11,296 nt of DNA, taken from positions 1-11,296 of the forward strand of contig JAJZVE010000085.1 in NCBI GenBank assembly GCA_021845835.1, in the 5' to 3' direction. The notes below the pieces were generated by a model. It saw nothing but the letters and a program-made list of their open reading frames with translations, searched no databases and was not told where the DNA came from. The stretch comes from Pseudomonadota bacterium (GTDB taxonomy: Bacteria; Pseudomonadota; Alphaproteobacteria; Acetobacterales; Acetobacteraceae). The translations under genes were made by a program, and so were the position numbers. Shown in pieces: positions 7,020 through 11,296 of the stretch (position 1 is its first letter; each line of letters opens with the position of its first letter).

Positions 7020-8591
7020 CTACGCCTGCGCGTATTGCACGGTCGTCATCATCCCCGCCGCCATGTGATAGAGGTTGTGACAGTGGAAGGCCCACTTGCC
7101 GGGATTGTCCGCGTTGAACGCGACCGTCACCGACGTCATCGGCGGTACCAGCACGGTGTCCCGCACCGCGCCCGGAAACCGCGCGCCGTTCGCCGCCACC
7201 ACCTGGAACGCGTGCCCGTGCAGATGCATCGGGTGCGACATCATGGTGCGGTTCGTCATCACCAGCTCCACCCGCTCGCCCCTGGCCACCATCAGCGGCG
7301 CGTCCTCGCCGAACACGCGGCCGTTGAGGCCCCAGACATAGTCCCGCATCGAGCCGGTCAGATCGACGTTCAGCACGCGGTCCGGCCGGCGCGGCGCGAG
7401 CGGGCTGGCCGCGCGCAGCGTCCGCTCCACCGCGAATGTCAGCGGCGCCGCTTCCTTCGCTGCCGAACTGCCGAGTTTCTTCACCACCGCGCCGGCGGTC
7501 GCCAGTATGATCCCTGTCCGTGCCCGCTCCCCTTCCAGTACCGCCAGCACAGGGGTTGCCGAAGGGCCGCGCGGCAGTTCGATCCGCAGGTCGAGGCGCT
7601 GCGCGATCGCGACCGGAAACATCGACCCCCGCACCGACTGCACCGGATGCCCGTCCACCGCGATCAGGCTCGCCGTGATGCCGCCGCCGAGCATGATGGA
7701 AAAATTGCTCGCCGCTGCACCATTGACGATGCGCAGCCGCACGCGCCCGCCAGGCTCGACGCGGACCACCTCCGGATCGGCGAGCGTGCGGTCATTAGCC
7801 AGGAAGGCGTCGTATTCCACGTCGTTCAGGTCCATCGCCATCCCGGCCGGACCGGCGTCGCCGTTCCGCTGCGGGGCCATGCCCTTCATGTCCATGCCGG
7901 CCATGCCACCATGCGACATGCCAGGCATTACCATGCCCTTCATGTCGTCCCTCTGCATGTCCATCCCGCCCATGTCGTGACCCGCCATCGCGTTGCCGGC
8001 CTTGGCGGTGGCATCGTCCATTGCCTTGCCTGCAGGCGACGATCCGGCATGGCGCAGTCCGGCAAATATCTCCTGCGGGCTGCGGAAGGAGAAGTCGTGC
8101 AGCATCAGCACCACTTCCTGCTCGTCGCGCCGCGCATCCGCGTCATGGATGATCAGCGGCGCGGCCATCAGCTGCTGTTCCTGCAATCCCTGATGCGAGT
8201 GCATCCAGAACGTGCCGGGAAAGGCGAGGGGGAAATCGTAGGAAGCGCCGCCACCGGGCGGTATCGCGGGCGCCGAGATTCCCGGCACGCCGTCCTGCTC
8301 ATAGGGCGGGGTCAGCCCGTGCCAGTGGATCAGCGTCGCCTCGCTGGAGGCGTTGCGCAGATCGACACGAAACGGCGCGGTGACACTGGTCACGAGACCC
8401 TGCCGCCCGTCCGGCTGCAGGATGCCGAACACACTTGCGGCGCGGCCGTTCACGTCCAGCGTCCGGCGCCCGACCGTCAGTGCGACCGGCGGCGATGTGG
8501 CGGCGGCCGGACGGGCAACGCCAGAGACGCCGCCGAGAGCACCGGCGGCGATCGCCGCCAGAAGACCGCGGCGGCCAATCGGATACGACAT
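7020..8591 (-). CDS. Tat-exported multicopper oxidase with Met-rich insert (CopA/CueO-like)
   Basis: A periplasmic copper oxidase of 523 aa that couples oxidation of a substrate, probably Cu(I), to reduction of O2 to water. Residues 5-30 are a twin-arginine signal (Gly-Arg-Arg-Gly-Leu-Leu-Ala, then an Ala/Gly core). Copper ligands are all visible: HWHG at 89-92, HSH at 131-133, HPMHLHGH at 453-460, and HCHNLYHMAAGM at 503-514, with Met514 the likely axial ligand of the type 1 copper. Residues 201-252 hold about fourteen methionines with several His and Asp in MxGM/DM-type repeats, a Cu(I)-binding insert like those of CueO and PcoA. No CopB-like gene follows, unlike classical copAB. The start has an AGGGAAA ribosome binding site. 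It lies about 90 bases downstream of the permease gene and is probably in its transcript. Confidence 0.95.
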   Translation of the reverse strand: MSYPIGRRGLLAAIAAGALGGVSGVARPAAATSPPVALTVGRRTLDVNGRAASVFGILQPDGRQGLVTSVTAPFRVDLRNASSEATLIHWHGLTPPYEQDGVPGISAPAIPPGGGASYDFPLAFPGTFWMHSHQGLQEQQLMAAPLIIHDADARRDEQEVVLMLHDFSFRSPQEIFAGLRHAGSSPAGKAMDDATAKAGNAMAGHDMGGMDMQRDDMKGMVMPGMSHGGMAGMDMKGMAPQRNGDAGPAGMAMDLNDVEYDAFLANDRTLADPEVVRVEPGGRVRLRIVNGAAASNFSIMLGGGITASLIAVDGHPVQSVRGSMFPVAIAQRLDLRIELPRGPSATPVLAVLEGERARTGIILATAGAVVKKLGSSAAKEAAPLTFAVERTLRAASPLAPRRPDRVLNVDLTGSMRDYVWGLNGRVFGEDAPLMVARGERVELVMTNRTMMSHPMHLHGHAFQVVAANGARFPGAVRDTVLVPPMTSVTVAFNADNPGKWAFHCHNLYHMAAGMMTTVQYAQA

Positions 8592-8632
8592 CGGGTTTCC
8601 CTATTGCTGTTGAAGCAGGCCCACGCCCCTGG

Positions 8633-8648
8633 CGCCCGATTTCGGGCG
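8633..8648. other. Hairpin between permease and oxidase genes
   Basis: CGCCCG-ATTT-CGGGCG is a perfect 6-bp stem with a 4-base loop, located in the 89-base gap between the permease stop and the oxidase start. There is no T-run after it on the minus strand, so it is more likely a stability or attenuation element than a terminator. Confidence 0.3.
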
Positions 8649-8680
8649 ACGGAGATCCGGGTAAAATGCCGTCCATTTTT

Positions 8681-9874
8681 TCAAGGCGACGTGCTGCGCC
8701 CATGATGATGCGCGTGGCCCGTCGCCGCCATGCCGGGCGCAGACATCATCCGCAGCATCGCCGGCCCGCCGGTGCGCAGGAAGCGCCAGATGAGCACGGC
8801 GGAGAATGCCAGGAACAGGATGTTCAGCACCGTCGTGTAATTCCAGTCGATGCGCGCCTCCAGCACCAGCGCAGCGCGCTGCGCGGGAATGAGGCCAAGC
8901 AGCCCGAACACCGCTTCCACGACATATCCCGCCGCCGCCATTGCGACATAGAACAACGCGAACAGCAGCGCCGCAATGCGCGGACCGTAATATTTCCTGT
9001 AGATGTCGAGGACCGGCAGCACAATGAGATCGGCGAACAGGAAGGCGACCACGCCGCCGAAGCTGATGCCGCCGTTCCACAGCACCGCCGCGAGCGGCAC
9101 GTTGCCGACGGAGCAGACGAAGGACAGAACCGCAACGATCGGCCCGATCAGCGGTCCCACGATCTTCGACCACAGCGGGTCATGCGCAAGGAACAGCGCG
9201 GTCCATACCCCGTGCGGCACCCAGGCGCCGAGCGCGCCCGAGATCAGCAGTCCGAGCGCGATGTCGGGCCACACGCTTGCCCAGTCCATGATGTAGAAAT
9301 GGCTGATCGCAGTGAAGCCGCGCGGCGAGAGTGCGCGGGAGATTATCGAGCCGCCGCTGAGCGACATGTCCATCGCCGCGTGCCCTTCCATGCGCCCGGC
9401 AACGCCGCAGTCCGCCTGTGTCCGCGCCTCGGCCAGCCGTTCGGGCGTCATCGCCCGGCGCAGCAGCAGCACCAGGATGAGGATCATGACTGGGCCGCCG
9501 GCAAACTCGGCCAGCGTGAACTGCCAGCCGATCAGCACCCACAGGATGATGCCGAGCTCCAATACGAGGTTGGTGGAGGCGAACTGGAACGCCATCGCCG
9601 CGGTAAAATCCCCGCCCTTGCGGAAGATCGAGCGGGCCAGCGCCACCGCCGCATAGGAACAGGAGGACGACGCGGCACCGAGGCCGCTCGCGAGCAGGAT
9701 CGTGGACCATCGGCTGTCCGGCAGCAGGCGCCCCATCTCGCCTTTCGTCACCACCGCCTGCACCACGCCTGACAGCGCGAAGCCAAGCACCAGCGCCCAC
9801 AGAATTTCCCAGCCCACCGCGACCGCCATCGCGAGCGCCGAGCCGATGGCGGCGAGCGGACCTGCGTGGATCAC
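8681..9874 (-). CDS. COG0701-type permease (ArsP/YraQ superfamily)
   Basis: A polytopic inner-membrane permease. I place the start at GTG 9874 (397 aa) because it overlaps the TGA of the MerR-like gene (GTGA) and has GAGG upstream. An ATG at 9913 would add 13 basic residues inside the preceding gene. About ten hydrophobic helices are visible, split by a hydrophilic central loop (rich in Arg, Thr and Gly). The two family-typical half-repeats are present: SSSCSYAAVAL in the first half and FVCSVGNVPLAAVLW in the second. The cysteine motifs match the Cys-Ser core of the superfamily, although the first has CSY where many have CSC. The C-terminus ends in a small His cluster (HAHHH). Relatives include the methylarsenite exporter ArsP and uncharacterised permeases near metal-resistance genes. 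A role in metal or metal-ligand export is plausible; the substrate is unknown. Confidence 0.88.
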   Translation of the reverse strand: MIHAGPLAAIGSALAMAVAVGWEILWALVLGFALSGVVQAVVTKGEMGRLLPDSRWSTILLASGLGAASSSCSYAAVALARSIFRKGGDFTAAMAFQFASTNLVLELGIILWVLIGWQFTLAEFAGGPVMILILVLLLRRAMTPERLAEARTQADCGVAGRMEGHAAMDMSLSGGSIISRALSPRGFTAISHFYIMDWASVWPDIALGLLISGALGAWVPHGVWTALFLAHDPLWSKIVGPLIGPIVAVLSFVCSVGNVPLAAVLWNGGISFGGVVAFLFADLIVLPVLDIYRKYYGPRIAALLFALFYVAMAAAGYVVEAVFGLLGLIPAQRAALVLEARIDWNYTTVLNILFLAFSAVLIWRFLRTGGPAMLRMMSAPGMAATGHAHHHGRSTSP

Positions 9875-10071
9875 GCCGCCGCGACCTCGGGCTGATCGTC
9901 GATGATCGGGCATTCGGGACGATGGTCGCCGTTGCAGCGGTTCACCGGGTCAGCGACGGTCGCGCGCAGGGACTGCAGTTCGGGGAGCTTGCGGTCGATG
10001 CGCTCGTAGCAGCGGATCGTCGTCGCTGGGATGCCCGACCGGGCAGCAGCCTCGCCGATGGTCATGCTCAT
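9871..10071 (-). pseudogene. MerR/CueR-type regulator with internal deletion
   Basis: A 66-aa open frame with both ends of a copper-type MerR regulator but not its middle. Residues 3-22 match the first helices of the MerR DNA-binding domain (MTIGEAAARSGIPATTIRCYE; the usual Tyr of TIRYYE is Cys). The frame then jumps to the end of the dimerisation helix (RIDRKLPELQSLRATVADPV) and the metal-binding loop (CNGDHRPECPI, Cys46 and Cys54, as in CueR). About 60-70 residues, including the wing and most of the dimer helix, are missing compared with the roughly 130-140 aa of the family. The deletion is in frame, and the ribosome binding site (AGGAAGG) and both coupling overlaps survive. It cannot bind DNA like CueR. 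It is either a relic or a retained metal-binding microprotein. I call it a pseudogene. Confidence 0.8.
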
Positions 10072-10287
10072 CCCCGCCTTCCTGCGACCGGCCGCCAGCG
10101 CCGCAGCGGCAGCACGTTGGAAACCACCATCACCGGGAAGAACGCCGTGGCCGCGCCCGCGATCATCGCGTTGAGCAGGTCGATGCCGACGACGTTGTAG
10201 ACGAAGACCCGGAACAGGTTCCGGGGTTCTTGCACCACGTCGCGCGACCTCGGCGGCCTTGCCATCCTTCAGCACCTCGGCCAGCAG
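10068..10287 (-). pseudogene. Remnant of a copper-exporting P1B-type ATPase
   Basis: Eroded end of a CopA-type Cu(I)-ATPase. In the frame ending at 10068, residues encoded from about 10220 on (NLFRVFVYNVVGI, then NAMIAGAATAFFPVMVVSN, VLPLRRWRP) match the conserved last two membrane helices of P1B ATPases: QNLFxAFxYNxxGI, then PMIAGAAMxxSSVSVVxNALRLRR. The loop and part of a helix between them are deleted in frame. Just upstream, in another frame (10281-10240), AEVLKDGKAAEVAR resembles the P-domain segment AEVLPEGKAAEVxRL, implying a frameshift and a large deletion of the phosphorylation and hinge regions. No CPC, DKTGT or HP motif remains, so it is dead as a pump. Its TGA overlaps the MerR relic ATG (ATGA 10068-10071), showing the ancestral copA-cueR order. 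The part beyond 10240 is tentative. Confidence 0.75.
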
Positions 10288-10304
10288 CTGCTTCCAATGC
10301 TGGG

Positions 10305-10335
10305 AAGGTGGGGGTTGCCACCACTGGAAGGTCAA
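10305..10335 (-). promoter_or_regulatory. CueR-type promoter, partly degenerate
   Basis: On the minus strand TTGACC (10335-10330), a 19-base spacer and CACCTT (10310-10305) reproduce the layout of MerR-family metal promoters, with the long 19-bp spacer typical of the Cu/Hg subgroup and a weak -10. The left arm ACCTTCC is perfect. The expected right arm GGAAGGT is degenerate (GCAACCC). A second copy of ACCTTCC lies 23 bases further on (10309-10303), as a direct repeat. It would drive the relic ATPase/MerR genes and the permease-oxidase array. In the opposite direction, toward the small gene at 10381, no matching -35 is seen. Confidence 0.5.
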
Positions 10336-10380
10336 GGGCGCCTCTTGAGGCCGGGCAGGGCCAGGCGTAGGGTCCGTGCC

Positions 10381-10728
10381 ATGCGGCGGTTCGCGCCTTT
10401 CCTGGTCGCTTTCCTGTTCGCGGTGGCGATGCTGCCGGCCGGGGCGCGTGCCATGCCGATGCGGATGGGGCCGATGGCGGCCGGGGCCGTGATGCACCAG
10501 GACTGCCAGGGCTGCCCGCTCACGCCGTCGCCGGGCACGGACTCCGGCAAGATGCTGCCGTGCCCGATCCTGGCCTGTGCCGGGGCAGGGGCCGTGCTGC
10601 CGATGCCGGTGCTGCTGCCCGTGCGCATTGCTCTGACGACACGCTTCGCCCCGGCCCCTGAGCTTCGCTGGGCGGGGGCCCCACGCGCCCCCGATCCGTT
10701 CCCCCCCAGACCCGTCGCCCTCGTCTGA
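10381..10728 (+). CDS. Small secreted Met/Cys-pair protein (copy 3)
   Basis: Function unknown; 115 aa from the ATG at 10381, the best start because it opens a signal peptide (Arg2-Arg3, Phe/Val/Ala core, cleavage after Ala-Arg-Ala24). An ORF extension upstream overlaps the promoter region. The mature N-terminus is methionine-rich (Met25, 27, 29, 32, 38 and His39). It is followed by Cys42-xx-Cys45 and Cys61-Pro-Ile-Leu-Ala-Cys66 (Cx4C), then Ala-Gly-Ala-Val-Leu-Pro and a proline-rich C-terminus with FPPRP. The second half aligns by eye with the proteins at 6539-6844 and, more weakly, 137-514. Met and Cys residues in an exported protein next to two copper oxidases suggest Cu(I) binding, which is inference. 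It resembles DUF2946-type proteins in layout only. Confidence 0.75.
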   Translation: MRRFAPFLVAFLFAVAMLPAGARAMPMRMGPMAAGAVMHQDCQGCPLTPSPGTDSGKMLPCPILACAGAGAVLPMPVLLPVRIALTTRFAPAPELRWAGAPRAPDPFPPRPVALV

Positions 10729-10757
10729 ACCGCCGCGGCCGGGCCGCAGGCGGTTTC
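10728..10757 (+). terminator. Probable terminator after the third small gene
   Basis: AACCGCC-GCGG-(CCGGG)-CCGC-A-GGCGGTT forms an 11-bp stem with one bulged A, starting on the last base of the small gene's stop codon, followed by TCC. The T-run is only three bases, counting the stem's last two, so it may terminate poorly or act as an attenuator before the oxidase gene. The stem is symmetrical and could also work on the minus strand. Confidence 0.5.
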
Positions 10758-10854
10758 CAGCCGCTTTGCGCCCGTGCCTGCGTGCCGGGCTGATGGCCGG
10801 ACGAGCGGCCTCCGATCACGGAGCCGCCTGCGCCGACCGCCGAGGACGATGCGA

Positions 10855-11296
10855 ATGTCATCCATACCTGCTTTTGCCTTGCGCCGCCGCCAGTTTCTCC
10901 AGGCTGGCGCGGCCTGTGCCACGATCGGGCTTGCCGGGGGCGGCCGGGCGGCGTCCGGCGACGGGCTGGCCGTCACGCTGCGGCCCGGTCCGGCGCGCGT
11001 GTCCATGGTCGGCGACGAGGTGCCGGCCACCGCGGTGTGGGCCTACAACGAGGCAACACCCGGCCCCGTGCTGCGGCTGCGCCAGGGCACGCCGTTCCGC
11101 GCCATCGTGACGAATGGCCTTGCCGAGACCACCACGGTCCACTGGCACGGCATGCGTCTGCCCAATGCGATGGACGGCGTGCCCGGCCTGACGCAGAGGC
11201 CGATCCCGCCCGGCGGTCGCTTCGACTACGCCTTCACCCCGCCGGATGCCGGCACGTTCTGGTATCACTCGCACGATCACGGCCTGGAGCAGATGG
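10855..11296 (+). CDS. Second Tat-exported multicopper oxidase, 3' end outside the window
   Basis: The first 147 residues of a multicopper oxidase cut by the window edge. ATG 10855 is preferred: AGGA at 10843-10846 gives an 8-base spacing, while the in-frame ATG at 10849 sits too close to it. Residues 10-34 carry a twin-arginine signal (Arg-Arg-Arg-Gln-Phe-Leu-Gln). The first cupredoxin domain shows HWHG at 96-99 and the second copper motif HSH at 138-140, followed by Asp-His. The DGVPGLTQRPIPPGG segment is typical of laccase/CueO-type oxidases. It differs clearly from the oxidase at 7020-8591, so the two are separate lineages rather than a recent duplicate. The C-terminal type 1 copper site and any Met-rich insert lie beyond the window. 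It is 126 bases downstream of the small Cys-pair gene, with a terminator-like hairpin between them. Confidence 0.9.
   Translation, partial: MSSIPAFALRRRQFLQAGAACATIGLAGGGRAASGDGLAVTLRPGPARVSMVGDEVPATAVWAYNEATPGPVLRLRQGTPFRAIVTNGLAETTTVHWHGMRLPNAMDGVPGLTQRPIPPGGRFDYAFTPPDAGTFWYHSHDHGLEQM

Noticed and set aside
6999..8705. 568-residue open frame on the plus strand
   Set aside because: Antisense shadow of the multicopper oxidase; composition dominated by His and Arg as expected from the complement of a high-GC gene.
8435..9772. 445-residue open frame on the plus strand
   Set aside because: Antisense to the permease, whose membrane helices and family motifs are clear.
4856..9874. Arsenic methylation and export (ArsM plus ArsP) reading of the methyltransferase and permease
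   Set aside because: The methyltransferase lacks the conserved cysteines of ArsM and has a signal peptide, and no arsR, arsC or arsH-like gene is present; copper context is stronger.
10072..10497. Long in-frame N-terminal extension of the MerR-like relic
   Set aside because: It reads through the ATPase relic, the promoter region and the antisense of the third small gene, is Arg/Pro/His-rich nonsense, and a good AGGAAGG site marks the start at 10071.

Overview
The window is GC-rich, densely packed bacterial DNA. Codon use, Tat-exported oxidases and the gene content suggest an alphaproteobacterium, possibly Acetobacteraceae. The taxon is inferred; no rRNA or other marker gene is present. I see no tRNA, rRNA, CRISPR array, complete insertion sequence or origin.

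Layout. Left part (1-3719): a small secreted cysteine-pair protein on the minus strand with a perfect FNR/FixK-type box upstream; a stretch of about 520 bp without a recognisable gene; a short periplasmic M23 peptidase on the minus strand; then, divergently, a Tat-exported beta-propeller protein translationally coupled to a sterol-desaturase-type membrane oxygenase. Middle part (3742 to about 10290): one long minus-strand array. Read in the direction of transcription it contains a decayed copper P-type ATPase, a MerR/CueR-type regulator with an internal deletion, a COG0701-type permease, a Met-rich Tat-exported multicopper oxidase, a small secreted cysteine-pair protein, a DsbA/ScsC-like thiol oxidoreductase, a predicted methyltransferase with a signal peptide, and an acyltransferase-3 membrane protein. 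Several junctions are 4-base ATGA/GTGA overlaps. Right part (10381-11296): divergent from this array, a third small cysteine-pair secreted protein, a terminator-like hairpin, and the N-terminal part of a second Tat-exported multicopper oxidase cut by the window edge.

Taken together the region is a periplasmic copper-handling and redox island. The two multicopper oxidases would oxidise Cu(I) or other substrates after folded export. The DsbA-like protein could service cysteines of the small secreted proteins. The regulator and ATPase that normally head such an operon are present only as relics. They still keep stop/start coupling to the permease, next to a CueR-like promoter half-site.

The most distinctive observation is that three divergent small secreted proteins with the same layout (signal peptide, Cx4C, a following Val/Ile/Leu-Pro, proline-rich C-terminus with PPR) occur in 11 kb, two of them beside the multicopper oxidase genes. 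The second is the in-frame erosion of the merR/copA pair. The third is a likely one-base frameshift in the signal peptide of the middle small protein.
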